Shown: positions 13,101 through 28,100 of the stretch, one piece after another
Layout: each line of letters begins with the position of its first letter
How positions within the stretch are numbered: the stretch's first letter is position 1
Source: Siphonodentalium dalli
Taxonomy: Eukaryota; Mollusca; Scaphopoda; Gadilida; Siphonodentaliidae
Length of the DNA: 64,000 bases
Direction: 5' to 3'
Assembly (NCBI GenBank): GCA_032622095.1
Contig: CP136069.1
Span: 84,342,958-84,406,957 of the forward strand
Made by a program: the position numbers and the translations under genes
The notes under the pieces: model-generated
Told to the model about the DNA's origin: nothing
Databases searched by the model: none
The model's input: the letters and a program-made list of their open reading frames with translations, nothing else

Positions 13101-16100
13101 CATATGATCTGGCATCCGACACCCAATGCTAGTGAATCTCGCACGAGGGGAAGCATCTGGCAAGAATCTTCTTCCGGCGGTATGAAGTGTGCCCATCAAG
13201 AGTCATATGCTGCCCCTTAGATGCAACATTAGCCGGCATTGGCCATCCCTGAGGTCAGCAAAAGACCTGGCTTAGTATATGAAATGAGACCACTAGGCGA
13301 ATCAAGCACTATCAGGGAAAACAAAACCATTATGTACCGACAACCGAGCCCGTAAGAAGAATGACGTATTAGAACCAAAGACCGATATCACAGAAGCCAT
13401 TTCGTTCTTCTTTTCCACGCTAATACGCCATGTTGCCCATTAAGCCCGAGCGGGGTGGCTGAACTAGACCTCATGTAAACAGCGTTTGGAAATTGAGCAT
13501 ATGTCGAACAATGGATAATGGACTCATCTATGTATTACTGGACAACAAAAGTGAAATCCATGTTGCGTTAGAACTGAAAGCAACCCGCAGACAAAAGATA
13601 AGCAAATGCACCCACCTAAAATATACAACCATATTGAGAGGATAAACCCTATATCTGGTTATTTGGCAACCATACCTGTAGGTGGTTTCCTTATTAAAGT
13701 GAGACGAAACACTCCGGTAGGATGAGCAAACAGAAACAAAGAATTAAACCGACTCAGTTAATCCACACTTCCAATGCACCCAATGTCATTCGTATCTATT
13801 ACTGAAACACAGCGAGGTCGGAGATAAAGCATGTACGATCCCAGGTCGCCAAGTGTGCAGTCCGATGGCATAACCAACCAGCTCTGACGACGTTTGTGCA
13901 GGGTACAAATTGACCGGCATCACATGGGCAAGTTGCTACCCAAATGTGAACAAAAGCCATGCAACCTGGATCCTATTTCCTCATTTGACTGTCCCTGGGT
14001 ATGCCAACCATCGTCCCGAGTATCCAACTTGGAATCCCTGTCGATAGTCCAGGAAGCCCACCAAATGCGGCCAATGGGTTCGATGGGTAGCCCCAACCCG
14101 CGACCTGTTTGGTGGGACTATCGTCCTGAGCCTAATTACGCCAATGAAGGGAACACTATACATCGACAAGTGACAGTGTCCTGGTCGTAAAGGTTTCTAT
14201 CTCTTCCTTGGAACCCTCGAAACAAGGGAAAGCACTATGATGTTCTGTTAAATTGTAACTGATTGTAGAACAATGCTATCAAATCATGTCAATCTGAGGT
14301 TATTTGCTAATCAAAATTCGACTTTAATTTTCTTCCTGCGCTTGGCTGCATCAGAGAACACTGAACAACTAACTGAGCTCCCTCGTAAGCGCATGTAAAG
14401 GTGACCCGAAAGGAATGTCGAAAGCCCTTTCACCTCGCGCTGGAGCGACTGCTCGATCTGATCCCGATCTCCATCCGTCGATGGGGTGTTAACAGCACAA
14501 TACACCACGACAAGCTTCATTCTAATTGCATGTGAGGTCTGGTCATTGGGGACCCCGGAGGAATGTCCAGAGCCTGTACATCTCGGGGATGGAGCAGCAG
14601 CTCGACCGATCCCGATATCCAACCGACTGAACTGGCGATGGGAGGTTAGTAGGTACCAGTTCCCAAGCAAGCTTCCTGCTATAATGGCGTCAGGGAATAA
14701 GATCTTTTGTTTTCATTTAAAATCAAACCCGAAGTTACTGGCAGCTGTTGGCCAGAATGCGGCCAGTAACCTGTCTGCCAAGCCCCCGGAAGTGGTGACT
14801 TATAATAAGGAGGAAACAAGCCTGTGAACTGTGATCCCACTCCAAGCCCAGCTGGGGCAGAAGGCATGGAGGATAAACTTTCAGGTGCCAAATAATAGCG
14901 TAAACGTAATATTTTTTTTTTTTTAGAGAAAATGTCTAATTTGAATTGAGACAAAGTAAAATGGCCATTCTACTAGTAATTTTAGCCCAAATTCCCACAC
15001 ACTATTATCATAAGGCACCGGAGAGCATGGTCAGGGACCACTGAAGGTGTATCCCCCAGCCGCGCTGACCCCGAGATGACGACTTGTAGCGATGGACGGC
15101 GTGCGTCGAGTGTTAGTAAAGCTGAATCACAGCCGTCCTGGGCACGTCAACAGCCAACAGTCGACCCGAGGAAGCAGATTGACGTCCCGTTCGATAGTCC
15201 AGGGAGCGCACCAATGTGACTAATGGGTTCAATGGGTAGCCCCAACCCGCGCCCTGTTTGGTGTGACTATCGCCCCGAGTGCTAATTACGCCAATTAGAG
15301 GAACACGATATATCGGCAGCCGCAAGTCAGAGAAGGATCCAGGGATGTTTTGCCCAAATTCCATGTAGATAGTATTTATTCAAGTTGGATCTTCCATATT
15401 TTCAAGGAATTTTTCTATAATTCAACAAAATGTACTAGTAATTCAAATCATCAGCCTGCAGATGATATATAGTCTATATCAAGTATCCAGTACTGAATAT
15501 TTTAACATCCAAATTTATATGGGCACATACTCAAATACAGAACAGGTGTCCCCCAAAATTATCTGGATCCTTCCCTGCGGCAAGTGTCCGTGTCCTAGGG
15601 GAAGCAACTCGTGGGAGCTACGGGTTCGATGGGTAGCCCCAACCCGCGTCCTGTGTGGTGTGACTATCGCTCCGAGTGCTAATTACGCCAATTAGAGGAA
15701 CCCTATATATCGACTTTCGTTCTCTATTCTTGGGACCTCGAAACGAGGGAAGCGACGTCAAGGGGAGCTACGGGGAAGGCGATTCATGAACCTGTTCTTA
15801 CCTCGATTAGCAGTCCTGTGAAAGTAATTAATGTGATTACGAACAATCACAAATACACCTGTTCTGTTATGTTACCATGCCTGTGCCAACCAAGGCAGTA
15901 ACGGCTCCATTGTTAATCATCCCAGGTTAAAAAGGTTCAAATTGACATTCAGGATTTTACAATCCTATCAGCGTATTTCACAAGCGTTAAAACAGTGCTT
16001 TTGTCTTCAGTTTTACACCAGACGATGATTGTCAACGTCTAAATAAAGCCGTAAAACGAAAAAAATGAACTCAAAAGTAAGTCACCTAATTTCGTGATAC

Positions 16101-19100
16101 CTTTAACCACCGTCAACGCACGTGGTAACTTAAATTATACGTCACCTGTATGCCATAGATTTGTTATAAAGAAAACGATCAGCGTCTTTAGTCATATCCA
16201 ATGGTGCCTCGAATGTTCTGTCGTTAATAGGCCAGAAACTCTGATATTGTCGGCATAAACAACAGATATTAATTCATTGACCGATTAAAATTATGGAAGA
16301 CAAAGTCCGTTAAAACGAAACGAGTCATCCGATTCCGATATTATATTCGGAACAACCACGTAATCTTTATGTGAATTGTACATAATTTTCAACTATAAGC
16401 AAAGAAATAATGTTGTTTGTATAAAACAAAAACAAAACTGTTTTTGCTATACAAACTGCAACTTAGCTTCGTATTCTTGGAGAGATTCTTTTTGCGCCCG
16501 TCCATGGTGAGGAGGGAAAAAAATATGGCGAATACTTCACTACGTGTCAGAAATCACGTGATTACACGTGTCATGAACATTACAGAGGATATGTACCATA
16601 GAATTTTGTACCGTTTTTTCAACTCGGAGAGTTAACCCCTCCTACTTGGGATAATATACCATATAGTTCAGTGGGCAAGATACCTTTGACGGAGATACAT
16701 GTATCAAGGGGTTCCCTAAGAGAATGCACTGGTATACATGGTGAAGGTCAATATTGTTAGCCCAATGTGTTCTCCATAGGGAGCCTCGCATATATAATAG
16801 AATGCATTGGCACAGGGTTTTCACAAAATTTCAGGAAACTCCAGTCATAGAAGGGTTAAGCCTTGAAACTAATAATTGAAATTATTGAAATAAGAGAGAT
16901 GTACAATAGCAAACTTCAAACTCTGGTTGCTATAGAAATATTTTTGGTGGGCTATCTATTTGGATTCAATAACTAACTGTATACATCGAGTTTATCAAGG
17001 TTCACACCACGACATGATTTGAAGGAAATTGTAAGTTTTGAGGCATATGACTATATGAACTGGTTTAATACGCTTTCTACAAGTTTGAAGTTATTGTATG
17101 AACACTGAATGACCTAAACTAGTTGAAATAACGGGAAGGTTCAGCGATCACGTTAATCAGCTGACAGTTGGTAGCTAACCAACTTCCTCCTTTAGGGACC
17201 TCATTCTGCATGGCCTCAACTGCCAGTGTTCGCGCTGTCGGTGGCCAAATTGGCCAATGGCCAATCTTTTTCGAATTTGGGTAATAAAAATTTCATTTGG
17301 CTAAACTTCTGGCTAAACGTTTTTTTACCCCAATTGTAGACGGAAAGCATGAAGCTGGAAAGCTAATTAAAAAGTGCTGAATAGATCGACATTCAAGACG
17401 AAGTTAGGCGATGAAAGTATTTCATACTTCGGAAATATCGCACCATAACGGTCCAATAAATATGCGGATTTTTGTTTATATGCGGTTGATAACACCGACT
17501 ATGTAAACATGTATGCTTTGAAGAGAGTTGTTATCAGTGAGCACAATGAATAGTTGAATACCTAGTGCTGAGGCTGTTGTTTTATGGAGTGTTTTTGAAT
17601 GTCCAATACATTGGTGGATCGGAATAGTATCCATCATTCACATTCACTGCACATAATCAAACTTCACCGAGACAGCAACAGGAAAGCTCTAACATTTAAC
17701 CAGCCTAATCGTCAAAACACTTAATCTGTACACTGGTTACTGTAAAATCCTTTTTATTTGTGGGGGTCCATTGTTCGTTGATTTCGTGGTTCGACCCAAC
17801 CACGGAATCAAAACCCAACGAAATAATTGACTCATAGTAAATCAGAGAAAATCTCAATACACGAGATCGAAATGAATATCGGGCATGAAGTCTGTTTTCG
17901 TAAAATGGGTTAACAAAAAATATGGGGAAGACGAGATGAAACGAAATTAATTTGATTAAGATATCAGTTATGATCATAAACAATATTTACATTCAGAACA
18001 TTTAACATTTATCGTTCATGACTTGTGTTGCAGTAGCATGTCGTGCATCACTTATAATTTTGGATCGGGAAGACCAGCAGTTTTCGGAGAGCGAGTTTCA
18101 ACTTTTCCACATTTTAACCATGAAGTGAGAGACATGACTTTCATTTGGTAATGGCTATAAGCTTTGTGTAAACAATGCTCAATGAATTGAACTCTTAATA
18201 AAGGCTAATGGTTTAACCACGCGCAGGTTACATGTATAAAACAATAAATGACTACCTCATTAGCATGTGAAATGAAGCCGGTAGCTATAATAGTACACGG
18301 ATTGCGTGATGCCCTTTCGGCGCCGGAATACTGGGGGTTTCGATTTCTCAATAATGTCTACTCAAATATGTCATAAACATGCTATTGTAGGACCTGTTGA
18401 TGTGCATAAATATGATACCCGATCCACGAATTCACGTCCCAACAAAATAGCCTTTTTATGAGAAACCACGAAAATTGAGGCCCACAAAATTAAAGCCAAT
18501 TACAGTATCTAATGTTTTCTTGATTAGGCAGTCTGTAGGATAAAATACCTAAATCCAATGTTCCCTCAATTGGATGTACAGGCGAAGAGGTCTTAACTCA
18601 ATGGTTATGTAATGTGTCATAAACTGCATCCCGTCTAATATCCAACTATCTGTGCGATATCACGCATACCTATGTTCGTATAATATTGTTTTTAAAGTTG
18701 TTTTTGTTATGTTTTTATTCTGAGTAACAAATAAAGTTTAAAACAAATATTTTAGTCATTAATTGTGAAGCGGCAAGTAAATGAGGTTTTAATTTGGCCA
18801 AAGTTTTTTTTAATTTGGCAAAAAAACATTTGGCCAAATTTTTTTTCATTTGGCTAATAAAATTTTCATTTGGCTAAACTTTTGGCCACAAAATTTTTCG
18901 GTCCAGCGCGAACACTGTCAACTGCTATGGAAAACCTAGACACAGATTTAGGTTCCCAGATGGTGATGTGCTCCCATTGGCCACCTCGATAATGCACTGT
19001 GTCATCTGCCAATTTAGAGATATGGAGAAACTAAACTATAAAAGAAAATTTCTAAAGAAACTAAAAAACAAGTTAATTTGATAATAAACATACTTTTGAG

Positions 19101-22100
19101 AGAAGATGAGGCCTAAGCAGAGTGAGGTCCCCAAAGGGGAAATTTGGTGATGCTAGCTGTGCAGGGTAGCATTACTAAATTCACCCTATGGGGACCTGAG
19201 CATTCTGCAAATGTCCAGCACAATATTTTCAGGCCAGGATATAGATACAAACCCAAGAGAGTAACATCCAAATTGAAGGAGACATCATGTGTAATATTAG
19301 CTTTCTCATGTGTCACTGTGAGATAAGTCCAGCTGTCTAACTCAGGAGAATCAACGATGACTTTACAATCAGAAGAGTTTGTGAAACACTTATGGACTGT
19401 TTCTTTGTGTGAATAGATAGTGCCAGTAGAGATGCGAAGAATCAGTGGACATCCAGACGTTGAAGTATCACCTCGTGAAGTCTCATTGGACAGACACGAA
19501 GATATCCTTATTTTGATACCATAGGCATAAGCAGACACTGGTACATAGAACCTGAAAATTTATCATTGTGTTAGCTCATCTGAAAAAAATGTCATAGTTT
19601 TAGCATGAATTGAGTTGTATTGGCCTGTAGAGCTAACACAATATTGACTCAAGTTATACCAACTACGGTATTGACAGATATATCGTGATATGACTGGATA
19701 ATTTTATTTGTCAATGATTAGGTTGTGAGGACATGGGATTATGGCTTTGATGTACAAGCAATGAAATTACTTTTGCCAACACACGCCGATGAGCGCATGA
19801 GCTAAGAGTTAAAGACGTTGACACTATTCAATTACTAATGCAGTAAAACAAAAAACGATCGTGGCATCTGATCCAAAATTGGTGTCTCCTTGTCTCCTCA
19901 CATTTAGGAAGACATTTCAACTTAAATACATATGTTTTTGTCTGTTTTAAATTTATAATTGAAATATCGTCACCCACGACTATCCATATTTTTCAAAACT
20001 GACCACATGATCGATATGAAAGTGTCAATAACACTGTAGCTCAACTTAGACGGGGGGATAATTTCATGTGTTACAGTAATTGGAGTGATTAGGAAAGTTC
20101 AAATGTCTAAGTAATACCAGATGTCAATATGAAGAGTTATTAATAAAGTAAAATCCAAGATAGCCACTGGTGGCCATGTTTTCCAATGAAATTCCAATAT
20201 ATTTGATTGCTCACATCTAGAGGTCACCCTGAAGAATATCAATATGAAGTTGGTGATGATCGGATGATAACATACACACCCACTACATTCATATTTTAAA
20301 TGAACAACCAATATAACTAAACATGAAACAAATAAATTTTCATGAAGTTGGAGGGCAATAACTGCCACAAGGCAATGATGTTACTATCCATATTCATATA
20401 CTACAGTAAATATCATAATTTTATTTCATAGTATAAGGCATTGAGATAAAAATGCCTAACGTGGCCCTTTTTAATCAATGTGGCGGGGTCTGAAAAGCAA
20501 AACCCCTATTTATTTAATTTTTTTCTTATTGAGTATAATTATTAATGTCTTTTTTCAGATGGCGTCGCATGTGATGGGCCATATGCAATTCCTGGGTCTG
20601 ATGCTGAACTAGAACAAACTTAATGTCATTGATGTATTCACATGGCATGACCTGGGGGATAAAATGGTATTATTTCCAGAATACGAAAACATTTTTGATC
20701 AAAAGTCTCTGTTTTAAAGCAGTTTTAAGTGAAGCATGTATTGCACCAGATGCTTCATCAGTATTTTTTGGGAGGATAATGGTACAAATGTGTCCTCATT
20801 AGTATAGCTTCATAGAAGTGATTATAGTTGTCAGATCTGTTGCAGGGAGTTATAAATTATAAGGAAATCAAAAAATGTTCCCTCACCCACAGTTGTTTGA
20901 AATAAGAGGTGCTACCTGAAAGACATTATATTGTTTGATATTGAATTTTATCATATAATTAGCCCCTAAACCCGGCCTAATATTTTTTAGTAAGACACAC
21001 ATGTATTTGCTTAGCACAATTATATTGATCAATGTTATTAATATGTTAATTAGAATATAATTATGACATTCAATTTGTGTTGGTTATTTAGTGTTGACTG
21101 TGAGATAAACTGTGGCGATAAGGGTGGTTGAAAAATTTTGTCAACATGAAAAAACAGATCGTTTTTCCTTGCTAAAATGTGATTATGTGATAAAAACGAT
21201 CTCAAATTTGTCGCAATTCTATACAAAATTTATTTACTTTGTCCACTAAATTTTATTAATAATCTTTGTATAGAATTACGACTCATTAGAGATCCTCTAT
21301 TTCTATAAATTTATTTCATATAGTTTTGATGTTTTAGAAGGACAGCAAAATATTTTTTTTAACAACAGAATCAGTGACAGAATGACATTCTTAGGTATAG
21401 ATATACATATATCTAGTATATATGCCACAATGTGTTTGCACCATTATTCCAACAGAACTACTGGCAGAGCAAGGAAAAATAAACTGTGCCAAACACTGGA
21501 GGTCCGGAACAATGAACATATCTTTAATTGAGTTTACACTTATTTTCATGGCTTCTAAACATACCTGTATGTCTTTGGTAAAACCACTTCTGTGAGGTAC
21601 ACACTATATTCAGTAGAGATCTCCTCAACAGATCGTTCTGCCAGGGTGGCCATACTTGCTGATAATGCATAGGAGCATTTGTTCTTGAACAGCTGAAAGT
21701 TGACATTAATACCTTTGTATAATTGCTACATGATATAGGTATATACATATACATAATCGAATAGATATTATATCAAAACCTACTGGTATAAACAGTGAAA
21801 ATTTCCAACCAATGACCATGTTTTCCATATTTCGGTGAAAACTTATTTTATGATTTATAATTGACCATTCTATTTGATGATTCTTTTAAAGGCTACCGGT
21901 ATATCCATATTTTTTATCCAACCTTCTTTTGTCTTGAAATAGAGGAGATAAATGTTTTCTCTCCATCTTCTGAGCGGAATATTTATTGCACACCTGTTGG
22001 TTTATATATTGCGAAATACAGCAAAATACAGAAGATTTCAAAACGTTCAATACAAAAATTTGTCTTAACCTTCGACAATACAAACCAATTATATTGATGA

Positions 22101-25100
22101 CATCAACTAGGGCTACACTTGATCACGATACGATACAAATCAAAATACATGATCAATGATATGATACATATCATGATACACTAAATTAGTGTTTTAGTAT
22201 AATTTACCGCCTGAATTATCAGAACCGACATGTTTATAACTGGAGATAGAGCTCATTTTAACTAAAATGCAGTTTAATTGTTAGCTAGATGAGTCAAATA
22301 CACTAATAGACATGAAAACTTTAGATAAAATTGCATGTTTTGCTCATTTACACATGCCCACCTAAAGAAGTTACTTGATTCTTTGTATCATTATACAGAT
22401 ATATGATACATGTATCGTTTGAAAGTGTATCGTGATACATTGAATTCATGATGAACCATTACAGCCCTAATGTCAACAGCAACAGAAATGTATTCACAAA
22501 ATTATGAGGTATAGTCAACATAAATAATGAGTTTGTTCAATTAAATAAAGCAATATCGACCTAAATTTCAGAATACTACAATCTATAATCTTCAAAGAGT
22601 CCAATAAACACCTCATTTTACCATCACATCACAAACACATGCAATAACGTCAACCAGTTCACACAACTGGGTCGTTCTGTCAATGTATTATATATAATGT
22701 ATCCTGGAAATCAGCAGAAATGGCGGTTCTTCTGACTATCATAACAATCTTTTTGTGATGACGATGGTGGTGTCGATGATGATGATGATGATGATTGATG
22801 ATGGTGTTGGTGGTGGTGGTGGAAGATGTGGTGGTGGTGATAATGATGATGATGATGGTGGTGATGATGATAATAATGACAACAGTGACCCATGTTTACA
22901 ATTTCTAATAAACTCCTTCTATCCATTCATCAAAGCAGACCTGAGTGTATGGAGCCAGACATTTGCAGTATGATGTCCCCGCAGCAGGCTAGCATCACCA
23001 AATTCATCCTATGTGGACCTCATTTTGCATGGCCTCATCTGCTATGGGAGACCGAGACAAAGATTTAAGATCCCAGATTGTGAATATTGTGATGTGCACC
23101 AATTAGGCACCTTGATTACATTGTATGCAATGTGTTGTCTGCCAATTTGGGGATATAGAGAAACTAAACTAAGAAAGAGTCTTTGTGAGGAAGTTTCTTA
23201 AAGTGATGTGAAACACTCTGGTAGGGTGATCAAATAGAAATGGAGAACAATCTTGCTCAAAGTAGTTATATTTTATGAATATTAATCCAAATTGACAACA
23301 CGCACTGTCATTCTGATATATTAATTAAATGCAATGACTCTCGATGGCGAAATCATTTGTGTGTGCTTATCTTCGATAGTTGCGTCCCGAATTGAGATGT
23401 AAATATTTACAATTGAGCGAAGTTCAGACGATATTTTCAATGGAGTGGTACATGTATGTGGATTTCTTTGGAATTTTCTGCAATGTTAGTAGAATGATAC
23501 GTTCCCCAGGTTGGCATAACACCTGAATATTAACTTATCAGTTTCACGCACCTGAACAAGTCCATAATATGTTGCTAATTTAACAAAGAGATACTTCCAG
23601 AGAAGATGAGTCTAAGCAGAATGAGGTCACCAGAGGGTGAATTTGGTGATGCCAGTTCACTGTCCACTTACCCAGTCTCACTATACTGCCCACCATAGAG
23701 AAATATAGTTCCAATATTAATCAAATGATTTCCCCATAAGCATGTCAAATTTAAAGGCCCACTTAATTTTCAAATCACCAGATCACATTATATTCAAAAT
23801 ATTCCATGTTATATACCATTTGAAAGAGGAAGCTCCAAAACATTGTATTATTAACTGATCCGGTCGAATAAACTGGAACAAGTTGTTTTTGTCGAGGTAC
23901 CAAGGTGTGTCCTTTATTTAATTTTGATCCGGACTGTACTATTATACTCAATGGAAGGGGAATAACTTTATCTCTTAGTTTGAATTATGATGCATTCTGG
24001 GTTGACAAGGGGGGAAGTCTTGGAATGAATCTCTATCACTTGACAGTCCTAGGCCACAGCTGCTTCTTTTTCTGGTGGAATATATATTTGTTTGGTTCCT
24101 CTTCCAAATGGTATATGAAAGTGTCAATGACACTGTAGCTCAACTTGGAAAGGGAATAATTTAATATATTACAGTCAATGGAGCGATTAGGAATGTGGAA
24201 AGTTGAATGTCTAATACTAGTTTATAGACATGAAGAGAAAAGTTAAATCCAAGATGGCTGCTGGCGGCCATGTTTTCAGCCGAATGACCCCAAAATGAGT
24301 CGTTCCCAACTACATGTCATCGTTAACATCAATGACAAATTTTATGACGATCAGACTAAAGGTACGACCTGTGGCCCGTGCTAATGGATTAAATTTTGAA
24401 ATCCAAGATGGCCACTGGCGGCCATGTTTTTTGTCCGAATGACCCCGAAATCAGACTAAAGGTACGACCTGTAGCCCGTGGTAAAGGATTTAGTCATACA
24501 AAGAGTAAAATCCAAGTTGGCTGCTGGCGGCCATGTTTTTTGGCCAAATGACCCCAAAATGACTCGTTCCCATCTACATGTCATTATTAACATTCATGAC
24601 AAATTTTATGCTGATCAGACTAAAGGTACAACCTGTAGCCCGTGCTAAAGGATTTAGTCATACAAAGAGTAAAATCCAAGATGGCTGCTGGCGACCATGT
24701 TTTTTGTCCGAATGACCCCAAAATGACTCGTTCCCATTTACATTCCAATTTCAACAGCCATGAAAAATTTTATGATGATCAGACTAAAGGTACGACCTGT
24801 AGCCCGTGCTAAAGGATTTAGTCATACAAAGATTAAAATCCAAGATGGCTGCTGGCGGCCATGTTTTTTGGCCGAATGACCCCAAAATGACTCGTTCCCA
24901 TCTACATGTCATTATTAACATTCATGACAAATTTTATGATGATCAGACTAAAGATACAACCTGTAGCCCGTGCTAAAGGATTTAGTCATACAAAGAGTGA
25001 AATCCAAGATGGCTGCTGGCGGCCATGTTTTTCGGCCAAATGACCCCAAAAGTACTCGTTCCCATCTACATGTCAATATTAACATCCAAGACAAATTTCA

Positions 25101-28100
25101 TGATGATCAGACGAACAGTACTAACTGTGGCCCGTGCTAATGGATTAAATTTTTAAATGCAAGATGGCTGCTGGCGGCCATGTTTTTTGTCCAAATGACC
25201 CCAAAATGACTCGTTCCCATCTACATTCCAATTTCAACAGCCATGACAAATTTTATGATGATCAGACTAAATGTACGACCTGTAGCCTGTGCTAAAGGAT
25301 TTAGTCATACAAAGAGTAAAATCCAAGATGGCTGCTGGCGACCATGTTTTTTGGCCGAATGACCCCAAAATTACTCGTTCCCATCTACATGTCAATATTA
25401 TCATCCATGACAAATTTCATGATGATCAGACAAACAGTACGACCTGTGGCCCGTGCTAATGGATTAAATTTTGAAATCCAAGATGGCCGCTGGCGGCCAT
25501 GTTTTTTGTCCGAATGACCCCAAAATGACTCGTTCCCATCTACATTCCAATATCAACAGCCATGACAAATTTTATGATGATCAGACTAAAGGTACGACCT
25601 GTAGCCCGTGCTAAAGGATTTAGTCATACAAAAAGGAAAAATCCAAGATGGCTGCTGGCGGCCATGTTTTTTGGCCGAATGACCCCAATATGACTCGTTC
25701 CCATCTACATGTGATTATTAACATTATTGACAAATTTTATGAAGATCAGACTAAAAGTAGGACCTGTAGCCCGTGCTAAAGGATTTAGTCATGCAAAGAG
25801 TAAAATCCAAGACGGCTGCTGGCGGCCATGTTTTTTAGCCGAATGACCCCAAAATGACTTGTTCCAATCTACATGTCATTGTTAACATCCATGACAAATT
25901 TTATGATGATCAGACTAAAGGTACGACCTGTAGCCCGTGCTAAAGAATTTAGTCATACAAAGAGTAAAATCCAAGATGGCTGCTGGCGGCCATGTTTTTG
26001 GGCCGAATGACCCCAAAATAACTCGTTCCCATCTACATGTCAATATTAACATCCATGACAAATTTCATGATGATCAGACGAACAGTGCGACCTGTGGCCC
26101 GTGCTAATGGATTGAATTTTGAAAACAAAGATGGCCACTGGCGGCCATGTTTTTTGTCCAAATGACCCCAAAATGACTCGTTCCCATCTACATTCCAATT
26201 TCAACAGCCATGACAAATTTCATGATTATCAGACTAAAGGTATGACCTGTAGCCCGTGCTAAAGGATTTAGTCATACAAAGAGTAAAATACAAGATGGCT
26301 GCTGGCGGCCATGTTTTTTGCCCGAATAACCCAAAAATGACTCATTCCCATCTACATGTCATTGTTAACATCCATGACAAATTTTATGATGATCTGACTA
26401 AAGGTACGACCTGTAGCCCGTGCTAAAGGATTTAGTCATGCAAAGAGTAAAATCGAAGATGGCTGCTGGCTGGCTAGCCTCTATTGTTGACGCCTTACGT
26501 ACACACGCACACACGCGCACACGCACACACGCACACACGTACACACGGACGACGGACGACAAAGCCATGGCAATAGCTCAAACTTTACAAAGTAAAGTTG
26601 AGCTAATAATATGGAATAATGTTATCTGGGCATTCAAAAATTAAGTGGGCCTTTAAACAGAACACAATTTTATTGTGAAATATAATAATCAAAGGAAGGT
26701 TAAGGGCCCACTTAATTTTCAAGTCACCGATAATTTGTTTATAGTGCCTTGATATATGGTTTTAATAACAATCTATGATATAAAATATGATTAAATACTA
26801 CAATTCATCACCATTTGGAACATATGTGTCTCAGAAGGTGCCCATATAGTAATAGAAAATAGAATCATAGAAACATTTCCCACGTTTCGCACCCAGAATG
26901 CAACATAATATATAGAGTTACTCCCCTTTCATTTCAAATAATAGACTTTGCAGTACAGTCCAGATGAAACTTAACCCTGTGAACACTGGCTCCCCACAAC
27001 GATCGACGCCCTGACCCTGGGCTCCCAGGGGTATTTTGACTTATTGTAGACTGTGTTCAGGCGTATGGTGCTGTATTATATGCATTCTCTTCTACAATAT
27101 TGTTTACACCATTGGAAAGATTATTAAATTCTGAATTCAGCACATCACAATCAATTTCAATATCTTAAATCCAGAAAAAGTTAATATAAAAAAATTGAAA
27201 ACTTATTAGATTTATTATAGAAACTGCCAAAAATGAAGGTGTCAATGACACTGTAGCTCAACTTGGAAAGGGAATAATTTAATGTATTACAGTCAATGGA
27301 GCGATTAGGAATGTGGAAAGTTGAATGTCTAATACTAGTTTATAGACATGAAGAGAAAAGTAAAATCCAAGATGGCTGCTGGCGGCCATGTTATCGGCCG
27401 AATGACCCCGAAATGACTCGTTCCCATCTGCATGTCATCGTTAACATCCATGACAAATTTTATGACGATCAGACTAAAGGTACGACCTGTAGCCCATGCT
27501 AAAGAATTTAGTCATACAAAGAGTAAAATCCAAGATGGCTGCTGGCGGTTATGATTTTTGGACAAATTTCATGATGATCAGACGAACAGTACGACCTGTG
27601 GCCCGTGCTAATGGATTAAATTTTGAAATGCAAGATGGCCGCTGGCGGCCATGTTTTTTGTCCGAATGACTCATTCCCATTTACATTCCAATTTCAACAG
27701 CCATGACAAATTTTATGATGATCAGACTAAAGGTACAACCTGTAGCCCGTGCTAAAGGATTTAGTCATACAAAGAGTAAAATCCAAGATGGCTGCTGGGC
27801 CCTGGCGACCATGTTTTTTGGCCGAATGACCCCAAAATTACTCGTTCCCATCTACATGTCAATATTAACATCCATGACAAATTTCATGATGATCAGACGA
27901 ACAGTACGACCTGTGGCCCGTGCTAATGGATTAAATTTTGAAATCCAAGATGGCCGCTGGCAGCCATGTTTTTGGTCCGAATGACCCCAAAATGACTCGT
28001 TCCCATCTACATTCCAATTTCAACAGCCATTACAAATATTATGATAATCAGACTAAAGGTACGACCTGTAGCCCATGCTAAAGGATTTAGTCATACAAAG

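Larger units (their letters stand above)
11853..16699. mobile_element. GC-rich composite element bounded by inverted repeats (4.85 kb)
   Basis: The left end tgtatctccgtcaaaggtat plus ctggcccactgaactatatg is inverted at 16657-16699 with about one mismatch. Inside, 12.1-15.8 kb is visibly richer in G+C than the rest of the window. It contains duplicated modules (13965-15765), an imperfect ~110-bp duplication (14360-14660) and many short chance open frames. I recognise no transposase, integrase or captured gene. With the MITE on its left it splits the TTAA palindromic MITE (11458-11522 and 16705-16859). The element class is unknown. Confidence 0.6.
17190..19236. mobile_element. Double-hairpin MITE interrupted by a hAT element, ending ~16 nt from the exon 5 donor
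   Basis: A remnant of the left palindrome (gggacctcattctgcatggc) is at 17190-17215. The middle is at 18926-19100 and the right palindrome at about 19110-19210. The degenerate terminus (caatattttcaggcc) ends near 19236. The exon 5 donor is at 19252, so the hairpin nearly touches the 5' splice site. Confidence 0.7.

Noticed and set aside
12798-13220. Overlapping open frames up to 133 codons on both strands
   Set aside because: Higher G+C makes chance open frames likely here. The three frames overlap on opposite strands and none resembles a domain.
22711-22973. His-rich and Asp/Gly-rich open frames
   Set aside because: Produced by the GAT/GGT microsatellite.
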